The notes beneath the pieces were generated by a model. That model ran no database searches and had not been told where the DNA came from. It worked only from the letters and a program-made list of their open reading frames with translations. DNA of 49,588 nucleotides from a virus, in IMG/VR virus record IMGVR_UViG_3300038688_000001, positions 1 to 49,588 of that record. The stretch is one strand, 5' to 3'. Below are positions 14,892 through 24,145 of this stretch, piece after piece (the stretch's first letter is position 1; every line of letters starts with the position of its first letter). Position numbers and translations under genes: made by a program.

Positions 14892-15590
14892 ATGAAGAAA
14901 TTGTTTTTCGCGGTTGCGTTTGTCCTGGTTGCCGGTACGGTAATTGCCGCTACAACTTGGGATATGTCGTGGCCGAGGTTTGACCGTCTTTGGATTGGGG
15001 ATACATCTGATACCCCTACCGCAACCTTGGGGGCTAATTCGGCGTACATTAAGGGCGACCTTGAGGTTGACGGGTCGATCTATGCCGACGGGGGAGTTGA
15101 TAGCGTCACGCGGACTATATATTTTGATATAGGCGCGGCTGTTGTTGACAGCGGCAACGATGTTGACGACGCCTCGGCACCCAATATTACGACCAAGGAC
15201 AATGTACCGGCTATCGTTTGGGATGACAGCGGAGAAACTGTCGGGGTTCAATGGTCGTTCCCCGCGCCCGCTGATTATTCAACGGGAATGGTGTTCTACG
15301 CCATGGTAAGCTCTGACGATGCCTCCGGAGCGGCTACCGCTCTCGATTGGGCGCTAATTAAAAACGCCGACGATACTGGATTCGGGTCCGTTACTGCCCA
15401 GTCCACTGTCACCTGTACGAGTGCCACGCTGGATGCATCTAACGAGATACTCACCTTGACACCGGACGCACCCGGTGCGGCGCTATTTGTCGATGGAGCG
15501 GCCATCACCATTGAAGTGTTCAACGCATCGACCAATGACGACGATTTGGAGCTGAAGGCACTCTGGGGTGAATACACCGCAACTAAATAA
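14892..15590 (+). CDS. Exported protein in the head block, 232 aa
   Basis: Starts with a clear Sec signal (MKKLFFAVAFVLVAGTVIAA, cleavage predicted near residue 20). The mature part is beta-rich, with Asp, Ala and Thr (TATLGANSAYIKGDLEVDGS, then long strands to LKALWGEYTATK). The phrase 'GDLEVDGSIYADGG' resembles repeats from phage fibres. A phage head-tail gene coding for an exported protein is unusual. It overlaps the O-antigen polymerase-like gene, so the two may act together at the host surface. Confidence 0.65.
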   Translation: MKKLFFAVAFVLVAGTVIAATTWDMSWPRFDRLWIGDTSDTPTATLGANSAYIKGDLEVDGSIYADGGVDSVTRTIYFDIGAAVVDSGNDVDDASAPNITTKDNVPAIVWDDSGETVGVQWSFPAPADYSTGMVFYAMVSSDDASGAATALDWALIKNADDTGFGSVTAQSTVTCTSATLDASNEILTLTPDAPGAALFVDGAAITIEVFNASTNDDDLELKALWGEYTATK

Positions 15591-16599
15591 AAGCAACCTG
15601 GCCTTTGCCGTCTTGGTAGGGGCCAGCTTGCTGCGTCTTCCCGGAGAGGGGGAGATGCGGGCCATGACTCGCGTTACCACTGAGATGGTTATGGTGTTCG
15701 GCCTTGCTGCGTGGATCGCTTACTATATCAACCCATGGGTAGGTCTGTTCTTGGCGTTGGCATCGGTGACGGCGGCTTTTCCAATATTTGACAGGTTCGC
15801 TTATTGGAGGCGTGAGGCCATCGTGTTCGGTGCCGTGTGGTATGCATTCGTAAATGGTTTAGACAGGGATCATCTTCTTGACGCTGTTTGTATTGTTGTC
15901 GTTGTCAACCTATTCGCTGTTTTAATGCAGTATTTTGGGATAGACCCGTATGCGTTCTTTTCTTTTGGACTGATGGATTCACACTCAGACGGGCGCATCA
16001 TTGGACTTTTATTTAATGAGAACGAGCTTTCAGCATTGTTCGGCATTTCATTTTGGGCGTTTTCAAGGGGGCCTCTATTTGTGTTTATGCCATTTATAGT
16101 GATTGGTATTTTTTTAACAAAATCATCGGTGGGTCTTGCTGCTGCCGGCGTTTCGGTCGGTGTTTGGCTTTTGGCGACCAGACGCTACAAATCGATAGCG
16201 ATTTTACTGGCCCTGGTATTCGTCGCTGTATTTTTTTATGATAAAAATATCGCAGAAAGCTTTGCATGGAGAATGAACTATAACGCTATAGCCGCGCAGA
16301 TAATTATAGACCATCCCTTGGGGATAGGTCTTGGGCATTGGCACAAGGCAACTAACCAACTACACGCTCATAATGACATCATTCAAATGACGGTAGAAAT
16401 GGGCGCGGTTGTTTTGGCGATATTCTCCGGGTTTGTGGTTTCATTTATTCGCAAAACAGATCTCACCGGAATTATATTTTTGTCGGCGATCATGGCGGCA
16501 TCCCTGGTGTCTTTCGCCTGGTTTATTCCAACCACAGGGTTGATTATGGTAACACTAATCGCGGCAAGTGACGGGAAAAAGAATGCCAACTGCAACTAA
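15568..16599 (+). CDS. O-antigen polymerase/ligase-like integral membrane protein
   Basis: A 343-residue, very hydrophobic protein with about nine or ten membrane segments. Near residues 250-285 it has a large loop with GIGLGHWHKATNQLHAHND, which fits the His-containing loop of the Wzy/WaaL family that joins O-antigen or other surface polysaccharide chains. A phage enzyme of this kind could change the host surface sugar and block other phages from binding. Start is a GTG overlapping the previous gene; an ATG at 15655 with GAGAGGGGGA is an alternative but would cut off the first membrane segment. It is wedged between capsid and tail genes. Confidence 0.7.
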   Translation: MNTPQLNKSNLAFAVLVGASLLRLPGEGEMRAMTRVTTEMVMVFGLAAWIAYYINPWVGLFLALASVTAAFPIFDRFAYWRREAIVFGAVWYAFVNGLDRDHLLDAVCIVVVVNLFAVLMQYFGIDPYAFFSFGLMDSHSDGRIIGLLFNENELSALFGISFWAFSRGPLFVFMPFIVIGIFLTKSSVGLAAAGVSVGVWLLATRRYKSIAILLALVFVAVFFYDKNIAESFAWRMNYNAIAAQIIIDHPLGIGLGHWHKATNQLHAHNDIIQMTVEMGAVVLAIFSGFVVSFIRKTDLTGIIFLSAIMAASLVSFAWFIPTTGLIMVTLIAASDGKKNANCN

Positions 16600-17050
16600 A
16601 GAAATCTTTAGGGATGACCAGCCATTGTTTCAAGGGACCCACAAGGGCGACGACGGAGCGACAACGCTAAGAGATCCAGGTGCTAATTTCCGTAATCTTG
16701 GTGTTGATCCGCAGTTGGATCTTTATATCGAAAACGTGACGCAAGCCACCAACGCACTGGTAGCGTATGCCGATGCTGACACCGTTGTTGCTACGGGGAA
16801 CGGAAGCGGGTTCCCGTTTACGTTCCCCGTGACTCTCGGAACCACGATATCGTGGGACAATGGGGACACGTATAAAATCTATAGAACGTCATCTAAAAAT
16901 TCATACATATCAGGAAATTGGGTTGATATCTCAAGGGGTTGGAGAATAAAAAAGGGTGATGATGTGACCTCCTACGGGTGGCGGCGAGAGGACGTGGATT
17001 TGGACGAACCCAACAGACGGGACGTATTTGGTCCCGGACAGCCGGAGTAA
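16583..17050 (+). CDS. Head-tail structural protein, 155 aa
   Basis: The ATG at 16583 is preceded by GGGAAAAAGA. The protein (MPTATKEIFRDDQPLFQG) is beta-rich with Gly, Thr and Asp, with a central hydrophobic segment (TNALVAYADADTVVATGNGSG) and a basic C-terminal end. Its place between capsid and gp4-like genes suggests a connector or minor structural protein. No family recognised. Confidence 0.6.
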   Translation: MPTATKEIFRDDQPLFQGTHKGDDGATTLRDPGANFRNLGVDPQLDLYIENVTQATNALVAYADADTVVATGNGSGFPFTFPVTLGTTISWDNGDTYKIYRTSSKNSYISGNWVDISRGWRIKKGDDVTSYGWRREDVDLDEPNRRDVFGPGQPE

Positions 17051-17054
17051 TTTA

Positions 17055-17345
17055 ATGATACATATCATTTCAGAAGGCCAAGAAAAAAGATACGGGGTCA
17101 ATATCGTAAAGGGAAGCATTTTCAACATCAGTATTTTGTTGCCATACTGGGTCAGCGGATATTCGTTGGAGGACCACGCGTTCAATCTTTATTGGGCAAG
17201 GAGGGTCCGGTTTTTCTATTTTAGGTTAAGGCTGACGAAAAGATTTAGGGTTTTTTATGGAGTAGGATTTAAAACGTGCATGAGCAAAAAATGGTCGGAA
17301 TTATTTGCTACTCATGAACAGATAGAGGACATAAGAAGGGCTTAA
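17055..17345 (+). CDS. Basic hypothetical protein, 96 aa
   Basis: The ATG at 17055 has GGAG seven bases upstream. It is rich in aromatic and Arg residues (WARRVRFFYFRLRLTKRFRVFYG), suggesting a small protein that packs against DNA or another structural protein. It is adjacent to the gp4-like gene. No family recognised. Confidence 0.6.
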   Translation: MIHIISEGQEKRYGVNIVKGSIFNISILLPYWVSGYSLEDHAFNLYWARRVRFFYFRLRLTKRFRVFYGVGFKTCMSKKWSELFATHEQIEDIRRA

Positions 17346-17346
17346 A

Positions 17347-18303
17347 ATGGCGACATCGGGAAGCACAGATTGGACACTAAACAGGGACGGCATAATAAAC
17401 TCTGCCTTGCGTAAGCTGCGGGCTGTCGATCCCAGGCTGACGACAGAATCCACGCACATTACCAACGGGACCGCCCAGTTGAATGCCATGGTAAAATCCT
17501 GGGCCATGGACGGCATTGAGTTGTTTCTTGAGCAAGAGGTGGTTTTATTCCAGCAGTACAACACCCAAAGATACACGTTGGGGCCGTCTGGCGATAACTG
17601 CGCGTTGCTTACCGATTCATTTAAAACCCAGCTTGCAGCAGCCGCAGCGAGCGGGGCGGGAACAATTACCGTTGACGATGACGACGACATAGGCGACGGA
17701 GATTACATCGGCATAGAGCTTGAAGGTGGGACAATTCAGTGGACAACCGTCAACGGATCTCCTGCCGCTAATGTCGTAACGCTGACCGCCAACACCACCG
17801 GAGCGGCAGCGGTTGATAACTACGTTTTCACCTACACCAACAAAGTCAGCCGGCCGCTAAAAATTATCGAGGCGCGGGTCAGGGATACAAGCGGAGACGA
17901 TGACCCGATTATCGTGCATAATTTTGAGACTGAATTCATAGCGCAGACCGACAAGGATTCTACCGGAAGAGCGCGAGAGATCGTCTACACGCCCCTTAAA
18001 ACCAACGGGCTGCTAAGGGTGTGGCCCATATGCGGTACTGCTGATATAACCGATCGCCTGGTTATGACGATCCAGAGAACAATTGAGGACTTCGACGCCC
18101 AGGCCAACAACTTTGACGGACCCGTGGACGTTTTGAATTGTTTAATCTGGAACCTTGCCCTTGAGTTGGCTCCTGAATTTGGAGTTAACACATCATCCGG
18201 CAAGGGGATGATAATCGAAAAGATGGCAGTCAGGTATTACAGCATGATGAAAAAACACTATGGAAACCGCGAACCAGTTTATATGCGACCGATGAGGCGA
18301 TAA
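17347..18303 (+). CDS. P22 gp4-like tail accessory factor (head completion)
   Basis: 318 residues. The N-terminal part (RDGIINSALRKLRAVDP, then GTAQLNAMVKSWAMDGIELF) matches the P22 gp4 family, which binds below the portal and starts the tail tube. Residues 105-180 form an inserted Asp/Ala/Thr-rich beta domain (TITVDDDDDIGDGDYIG). The C-terminal part resumes helices (LIWNLALELAPEFGV) and ends in the basic YMRPMRR. It overlaps the fibre gene by one base. Confidence 0.75.
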   Translation: MATSGSTDWTLNRDGIINSALRKLRAVDPRLTTESTHITNGTAQLNAMVKSWAMDGIELFLEQEVVLFQQYNTQRYTLGPSGDNCALLTDSFKTQLAAAAASGAGTITVDDDDDIGDGDYIGIELEGGTIQWTTVNGSPAANVVTLTANTTGAAAVDNYVFTYTNKVSRPLKIIEARVRDTSGDDDPIIVHNFETEFIAQTDKDSTGRAREIVYTPLKTNGLLRVWPICGTADITDRLVMTIQRTIEDFDAQANNFDGPVDVLNCLIWNLALELAPEFGVNTSSGKGMIIEKMAVRYYSMMKKHYGNREPVYMRPMRR

Positions 18304-20171
18304 TGACCACAAGAGCGCTTCAAATAACTGAGCTTTTAACGCCGGTAATAGATCACCGCACGAACTCCGTGGCGTCTGCTTATACGGCCTATTTTTATTC
18401 TGCCGGCACATCTTCCGCCAAAAACGTGTGGACCGAAAAGGAGAAGACCAATCCCTACACGTCAAGGACATTGGGGAGTGATGGAACAGCACAGGTTTAT
18501 GGGGATGGTGTTTATCGGATAATTATCAAGGACACGGACTCCACCACGGTACATGATTGGGACAACATAAAGGTTCAGGCCAATACTTTCACGGTCCAAA
18601 CTAAATCAGGTACCTATACAGCAACCGCAGATGACGACCTAATATTGTGCAGCGGGACATTTACGGTAAACCTTGCAACTGTCGCCGGATTTACACACCC
18701 CTTAATTATCAAGCGTGTAAGCGGCACAATAACGGTAGACCCGTATTCATCCGAAACCGTTGACGGCAGTTCAACGATAACCCTCACCTCCGCCGATGAT
18801 AGCGCGGTTTTATACCCAGACGTTGCGTCTAGTATCTGGAGAAGGGCGGACAGTTTATCAGGGTTGACGGCGACTGTTGACGAGATAAACAATAAATGTG
18901 ACGACGATGACGGCAATCCGTTGTGGACCTCATCGACATCGCAAAAGCCTGCCATGGGGTTGAAGAACACCAACGCCGACGCCAGCGGGGCGATATTCAA
19001 GGGTATCAAGGATTCGGCCAGCCCGGCGGATGACGATGAATTGCTGTCCATCGAGGGCCATGGCGACGACGGCGGCGGCACCGAAACCACATTCGCGAAA
19101 ATCCAGCTTATCAGCTCGGACGTCACCGACACGGACGAGGCCGGGGAAATAACGGTGTCCGTCTTGATGGATGGAACATCCCGCAGCCTGCTCAACCTGA
19201 ACGGATACAACGGATCGGTGAACCAGGGGGAGGTGGTAATAAACGAGGACGGGCAGGACGTCGACTTCCGGGTTGAGGCCGCGACAACGCCAACCGCTCT
19301 TCAGGTCCTAGGAAGCGATGGGTCCATCACCATTAACGGCGCGGGAATATCCGGATCGGTCGTTAAAGACGAGGACAATATGGCCAGCGATTCGGCGACG
19401 AGCTTGGTCACACAGCAGTCGGTTGTCGCGTTCGTGGAAACCACGCTTGGGTATAAAAGCACGATTGAACGATCCATATTTGCGTACAACGGCGGGGCCA
19501 CGGCCTATACCGTTTTGGTCGGCGGGGGGGCTTACCGGGTAGCCGATAAAATAGCGTTCTGGAATTCTCAACTTACTACCTCGGCCATACCAACTCCCGC
19601 AGCGGCTACGAGGTATTATCTCTATCTTGATTATTCCGCCATCACATCAGGCACGGCAATCACGAATTCGGAAATGATTTGGTCCTCTACGGCGCCCACC
19701 TACAACCACCAGTACAAGGGGTGGTATAATGGGAGCGATCTGTGCATATTCTCGGCCATTACGGATGGCACACCGAACAACATCATCAACTTTCATCATG
19801 ACGGGGGGCGCTATGTCGAATGGGACACCAGGATCGGTCCGTCATCGAACCAGATCCAGGGTATAACGACATTTCAAGACCTGTCTCTTGCCGAGGGAGT
19901 TCCAGCTTTCAGCACAATTGCCGAGGTTACTTTTGAAACGATCCCTTATGCTGGGGGTGGTACGCCCTCTTATGTGATGGTTCGTCAAAATGGATCGTCT
20001 GGAAGCGGAAAGAGATTCGGGTCGGGATATGACGGCGGATCTCCAAGCTACGATACCGCGAGGGGCAAGGTCTACCTGGACGCATCACAGATAATGGAAT
20101 GGAGGCATAGCGCAGCAAATGGGGACACGCAGGCGTACACCGATGGGTTTTATTTACCAGGGGGTATGTAG
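18303..20171 (+). CDS. Tail fibre or tailspike-like protein, 622 aa
   Basis: The first 100 residues (ITELLTPVIDHRTNSVASAYTAYFY, DGTAQVYGDGVYRIIIKD) look like a head-binding domain of a podovirus fibre or spike. The body has beta-repeat features with Asp, Gly and Thr (TFTVNLATVAGFTHPL), and the C-terminal third has YYLYLDYSAIT and a final aromatic-rich region. It would recognise the host. It ends with TAG one codon before the gp10-like start. It has no signal peptide, unlike the fibre-like gene at 28470. Confidence 0.7.
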   Translation: MTTRALQITELLTPVIDHRTNSVASAYTAYFYSAGTSSAKNVWTEKEKTNPYTSRTLGSDGTAQVYGDGVYRIIIKDTDSTTVHDWDNIKVQANTFTVQTKSGTYTATADDDLILCSGTFTVNLATVAGFTHPLIIKRVSGTITVDPYSSETVDGSSTITLTSADDSAVLYPDVASSIWRRADSLSGLTATVDEINNKCDDDDGNPLWTSSTSQKPAMGLKNTNADASGAIFKGIKDSASPADDDELLSIEGHGDDGGGTETTFAKIQLISSDVTDTDEAGEITVSVLMDGTSRSLLNLNGYNGSVNQGEVVINEDGQDVDFRVEAATTPTALQVLGSDGSITINGAGISGSVVKDEDNMASDSATSLVTQQSVVAFVETTLGYKSTIERSIFAYNGGATAYTVLVGGGAYRVADKIAFWNSQLTTSAIPTPAAATRYYLYLDYSAITSGTAITNSEMIWSSTAPTYNHQYKGWYNGSDLCIFSAITDGTPNNIINFHHDGGRYVEWDTRIGPSSNQIQGITTFQDLSLAEGVPAFSTIAEVTFETIPYAGGGTPSYVMVRQNGSSGSGKRFGSGYDGGSPSYDTARGKVYLDASQIMEWRHSAANGDTQAYTDGFYLPGGM

Positions 20172-20174
20172 AAT

Positions 20175-21590
20175 ATGATAATAAGGCTACCAATACATGA
20201 AGGCATCAACAAGGCGACGGACGAGGTGGGGCTTGTAACCCATGGCGCCGACATGATTAACGTCTATGTTGATGATCTATTGGGTATCAACCGGTGGCCG
20301 GGTTATTCTGAATTTGCCGATACGGGTGAAGCGGCAGCTGTGGACGGAGGATACTGGTGGAATAGCCAGTCGAGATCAATTGTCGTGTGCAACGGCAAAA
20401 CTTTTCAAATCACCGATAGTCTCGGAACAATTGCGGAGATCTCCGGGGATACTTTCCAAACTGCCACCCGGGTAAAGTTTGCAGACTTTGGGGCTAATCT
20501 GTTCGGGGCGAACGGGGCAAATATTAATCAGATTACCACATCTGCCGTTACTCAAATTGCAGACGGTGACGCACCGACCACGGTGAGTCATGTGGCAATT
20601 CTGGATAGGTACCTTATAGGAAACGAAACGGGGTCGGGGAACTTTCACTGGGCAGATGTCAATACTCCGCTAACATGGACAGCAAACTATGCAGAGATGG
20701 AGTCCAACCCCGACAACCTTGTTGCGCTTGATGTTCAAAACCTTAACATCCACGGACTCGGAAAAGCTACCCTTGAAAAATGGTACGATGACGGGTCAAC
20801 GCCATTTGTGCGGCTGTACCAGGGTCTTATACAGTCGGGAACGGTTGCCCCATACAGTTTCACATGGTGTCAGGCCGTCAACTCTTTCTGTTGGCTCGAT
20901 GAATACCGCAGGGTTGTTATGCTTTCAGGTGGGTCTCATGTGCCGATCAGCATATCTTTAAATAAATATATCCATGAGTTCACCACTGTTTCAGATGCTA
21001 TCGGCGATTATGTGGAGCTTGTCGGCCGGCCGTATTATGTGCTGACGTTTCCATCCGAAACAAAGACCATAGTTTACGATTTTATTTCTAAAAATTGGTA
21101 CAGGTTGGGGAGTTGGAATGAGGGCACAGCAACATATGACCGATATAGGGCAAACTGTTATTGGTTCGCCCCGGAGTGGAACCTCACCTTAATCGGTGAC
21201 AGGGCCAACGGCAAAATATATTCCTTGTCCCCCACCACCTATGATGAAGATGGATCTATACTGAGAAGTCTTGTAAGGACGGCGCACTACAACCACGGAA
21301 CCGAGCGCCTTAAAAAGTTTTGCAACGGGATATACGTCCGATTAAAGCGGACGCAAACCGTATCAGAGGATGGCACACCGGATCTTATGGTCAGGTACAG
21401 AGATGATGGAAATACCTCATGGAATGACGCATTTACCTTGACCATGCACAGCTCGTCCAACACCGAATTTGTGGCTTACGCGACTGCTCTCGGATCATAT
21501 GAGTCCAGGCAGTGGGAATTTTACATGACAGACTCTTACCCGCTTGTTTTAGTAAGCGTGGAGGAAGACGTGGATTTCGAGGAAGCATGA
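20175..21590 (+). CDS. P22 gp10-like packaged DNA stabilisation protein
   Basis: A 471-residue protein, mostly beta strands, with repeated WYRLGSWN and propeller-blade-like motifs (DYVELVGRPYYVLTFPSE). The N-terminal motif RLPIHEGINKATDEVG is typical of gp10-type tail accessory factors, which sit between gp4 and the tail needle and seal the virion after packaging. Its position after gp4 and the fibre fits that role. It overlaps the next gene (ATGA). Confidence 0.8.
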   Translation: MIIRLPIHEGINKATDEVGLVTHGADMINVYVDDLLGINRWPGYSEFADTGEAAAVDGGYWWNSQSRSIVVCNGKTFQITDSLGTIAEISGDTFQTATRVKFADFGANLFGANGANINQITTSAVTQIADGDAPTTVSHVAILDRYLIGNETGSGNFHWADVNTPLTWTANYAEMESNPDNLVALDVQNLNIHGLGKATLEKWYDDGSTPFVRLYQGLIQSGTVAPYSFTWCQAVNSFCWLDEYRRVVMLSGGSHVPISISLNKYIHEFTTVSDAIGDYVELVGRPYYVLTFPSETKTIVYDFISKNWYRLGSWNEGTATYDRYRANCYWFAPEWNLTLIGDRANGKIYSLSPTTYDEDGSILRSLVRTAHYNHGTERLKKFCNGIYVRLKRTQTVSEDGTPDLMVRYRDDGNTSWNDAFTLTMHSSSNTEFVAYATALGSYESRQWEFYMTDSYPLVLVSVEEDVDFEEA

Positions 21591-21769
21591 GCGATTTTGT
21601 AAAACCACCGGACAACGAAATGGAAACAGAACGATATCGCCACGAGATATGCCGTGTTTTAAACAAGAAGACACCGGTCATTCCGATCGATAGCACCGCC
21701 GCTGACGTGGCAACCATTGTGTCAGACTTCAATGCCCTTTTGGCGGCGTTAAGGACAGCCTTCGAATGA
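21587..21769 (+). CDS. Hypothetical protein, 60 aa
   Basis: Starts at an ATG overlapping the gp10-like stop, with GAGGAA upstream. The sequence (MSDFVKPPDNEMETERYRHE, then a terminal helix VSDFNALLAALRTAFE) suggests a small helical tail protein. It overlaps the radical SAM gene by four bases. Confidence 0.6.
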   Translation: MSDFVKPPDNEMETERYRHEICRVLNKKTPVIPIDSTAADVATIVSDFNALLAALRTAFE

Positions 21770-22830
21770 AAGTATGTTTAGTTCTATATAAGTATGACAT
21801 ATCTTTGCATGATCCATGCTGCTATCCGCTGGGGTTTATGTACGTTTCGTCCCACCTTAAAGCTCTGGGTCACGAAGTTAAGGTTCTGAACTACAACCTG
21901 TGGGGCTACGACTTTAAAGAGGAAATTAAAGACTGCCAGTTTGTATTATTTACTGGATTCGAAGATTTTAAGCCCATGATCTTGAGGGACTCGGCGATAT
22001 GCCACGAAATGGGCATAGAAACCATGGTTGGGGGCGCCCTGGCGACCTTCGGTGGCATTGACGAGTTTGAAGGATATCACCATAGGGGCGAGATAGAAAC
22101 GGGCCATATAGACGCTGTCCCGTGGCCTGATTATGAGGGATTTGGGATTAACGAATACCATCTGCGACACAACATGAAATACATGGGCGTTCTCACATCG
22201 AGAGGATGTCCTTACTCATGCACATTTTGCGCTCAGACGTGCAAGTTCAGAATGAGAGATATCGATAAGGTTTTCTATGAGGTTGATTACTATGCTCTGA
22301 AGTACGGGATAGAAATGATAGTTTTCAACGACAACACCCTGAACATAAATAAACCACGGTTTATGAAAATATGCGAAAAACTAAAGGGGAGAAACATAAA
22401 ATGGAGTGCTGCAATAAGGGTGGGGCCGATGGACGAGGAGATGGTGATTGCTGCCAAGGAAAGCAACTGCCACAGTCTGGTTGTCGGTGTGGAAACGCTG
22501 AACCAGGAAAAGCTGAAAAGGGTGAACAAAAAAATCAGCGTTGAAAAAATACGGCGATCCATCGACCTATTGAACAAGCACAAAATCCCATACCACGGCA
22601 ACATTCTGGTCGGATTTGAGTGGGAAACACGACAGGATATTGTGAACGAGATACTTTCCATACCGGACGAATATAACCTATTTCCAGCGCTTGTGAGGCC
22701 GTTCATCGGAACACAAAATGGCCGCCATAGGTCAATAACGGAACAAGAAGAAAAGGCTTTTGACACGGCATTTGCTGAATATGCGAACATGAAAGGTAAG
22801 ACCTACGACAGTGCATATAAAACACGCTGA
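21766..22830 (+). CDS. Radical SAM protein with an N-terminal B12-binding-like domain
   Basis: 354 residues. The catalytic motif is CPYSCTFC (Cys 148, 152, 155), which would hold a 4Fe-4S cluster and cleave S-adenosylmethionine to start a radical reaction. The N-terminal Rossmann-like part (YPLGFMYVSSHLKALGHEVKVLN) matches the cobalamin-binding domain of the B12-radical SAM group, but the DxHxxG cobalamin ligand is not visible. A GEIETGHIDAVPWPDYEGF linker precedes the motor. The C-terminal part (VVGVETLNQEKLKRVNK) is typical of the family. The substrate is unknown. It is unusual among phage tail genes and overlaps a GNAT gene. Confidence 0.88.
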   Translation: MKVCLVLYKYDISLHDPCCYPLGFMYVSSHLKALGHEVKVLNYNLWGYDFKEEIKDCQFVLFTGFEDFKPMILRDSAICHEMGIETMVGGALATFGGIDEFEGYHHRGEIETGHIDAVPWPDYEGFGINEYHLRHNMKYMGVLTSRGCPYSCTFCAQTCKFRMRDIDKVFYEVDYYALKYGIEMIVFNDNTLNINKPRFMKICEKLKGRNIKWSAAIRVGPMDEEMVIAAKESNCHSLVVGVETLNQEKLKRVNKKISVEKIRRSIDLLNKHKIPYHGNILVGFEWETRQDIVNEILSIPDEYNLFPALVRPFIGTQNGRHRSITEQEEKAFDTAFAEYANMKGKTYDSAYKTR

Positions 22831-23272
22831 AATAGAAGACCTTGACGGTCTGACGGAATGTGCCAAGCGGTTTTTTGAATACGCCGGATACGCGGAACAA
22901 GGAACCCCGCTCGATCCGCAGTCTTTTAAGGATCTTGTTCAGGGGTATATCGAAAGCGACAACGGCATTGTGCTGGTTCTAATGGACGGCGACAAAGTGG
23001 TCGGATCGATAGCTGGTCACGTCAATGAGTGGGGATTTAATCGCAATATCAAAATGGCAGTTGAATTGCACTATTGGGTTGATGAAGGATACCGTGGGAA
23101 AAACAGCGTAAAAATGCTGATATTATACGAAAAATACGCCCAGGCACTTGGGGCGTCAAAAAGCATGATGGTGTCAATTGACACCCACCTGAAGGATAAG
23201 GTGGGGAATTTATATAAAAGGATGGGTTACAGGGAATACGAAAAATTCTATTCCAAAGATATAGGGGTTTAA
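22811..23272 (+). CDS. GNAT family acetyltransferase
   Basis: 153 residues starting with GTG inside the end of the radical SAM gene. Features of the GNAT fold: IKHAEIEDLDGLTECAKRFF at the start, GIVLVLMDGDKVVGSIAGHV strands, YWVDEGYRGKNSVKML (the R/Q-x-x-G-type acetyl-CoA loop) and LYKRMGYREYEKFY near the end. It would transfer an acetyl group to an amine on a protein or small molecule. The overlap with the radical SAM gene suggests that both act on one target. Confidence 0.8.
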   Translation: MHIKHAEIEDLDGLTECAKRFFEYAGYAEQGTPLDPQSFKDLVQGYIESDNGIVLVLMDGDKVVGSIAGHVNEWGFNRNIKMAVELHYWVDEGYRGKNSVKMLILYEKYAQALGASKSMMVSIDTHLKDKVGNLYKRMGYREYEKFYSKDIGV

Positions 23273-23273
23273 A

Positions 23274-24137
23274 ATGAGCGTTATAAGCGGGATAGCAGGG
23301 GCGCAGGCAAGCGACAGGGCGAGCAAAAAATCGGCAAATGCTTCAACCCAAGCGGCACAAATAAGCGCCGATGCTCTTTTGGAGATGTTTAACAAAAACC
23401 TATCGTTGCAGCAACCCTATCACAAAGCTGGAGTTGGGGCGCTTGGCGAGCTTCAAGGGGGCAGTGTTGATCCTACCGGGGGCGCCGGACAGTATCAGTC
23501 TCAGCTTGAGGGGCTTGACCTCAACCTGCCGGAGTTTGACTATTCGTTTGATCCCGAAGACCCCGCGTACAAGTTCAAACTTGAAGAGTCTCAAAAGGCC
23601 ATCGATAAGGCTGCGGCAGCTCGCGGAAATTACAATTCAAGGGCCGCGATTAATCAGATCTCAGAATCCCAGAGAGCCATAACGGCAGATGAGGTAAACA
23701 GCCAATTCAACCGGGCCAAGGATATTTATGGGATAGACACATCCCGCATGATTCAGGACTATAACACGGACTATGGCCGGACCATGGACTTGTATAACAT
23801 GGCATCGAAGCTTGGGGGGACCGATTACCAATCATTGATCGACCTTGTTAAAATAGGTCAAGGTTCAGCAGCCGCCGCCGGAAGTGGAGCCACGGCCACA
23901 GGACAGGGGCTAGCGTCAACTTATTCAAATATGGGCAACGCCCTCGCAGCCAATTATGCCAATATGGGGAGAACCCAGGCAGACCTTTACAGCGGCATAG
24001 GTGCATCAGCTATCAACGCCGGAACGGCATACGCTCTTAGCAATAACTCATCAAACCAGGGCGTACTTGGTGGTATATTAGGATCAGGGGCAGGAAGCAA
24101 AGCCCTTCCGGCTGACTGGGCTAACTACGTTATATAG
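23274..24137 (+). CDS. P22 gp7-like DNA ejection protein
   Basis: 287 residues rich in Ala, Gly, Ser and Gln. It opens SVISGIAGAQASDRASKKSANAS, then a helical region (RAAINQISESQRAITADEV, NSQFNRAKDIYG) and a Gly/Ala-rich C-terminal part (GLASTYSNMGNALAANYANM). This composition matches internal ejection proteins of podoviruses such as P22 gp7, which leave the virion before the DNA and form a channel across the envelope. Ends with TAG. Confidence 0.72.
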   Translation: MSVISGIAGAQASDRASKKSANASTQAAQISADALLEMFNKNLSLQQPYHKAGVGALGELQGGSVDPTGGAGQYQSQLEGLDLNLPEFDYSFDPEDPAYKFKLEESQKAIDKAAAARGNYNSRAAINQISESQRAITADEVNSQFNRAKDIYGIDTSRMIQDYNTDYGRTMDLYNMASKLGGTDYQSLIDLVKIGQGSAAAAGSGATATGQGLASTYSNMGNALAANYANMGRTQADLYSGIGASAINAGTAYALSNNSSNQGVLGGILGSGAGSKALPADWANYVI

Positions 24138-24145
24138 GTGATATT

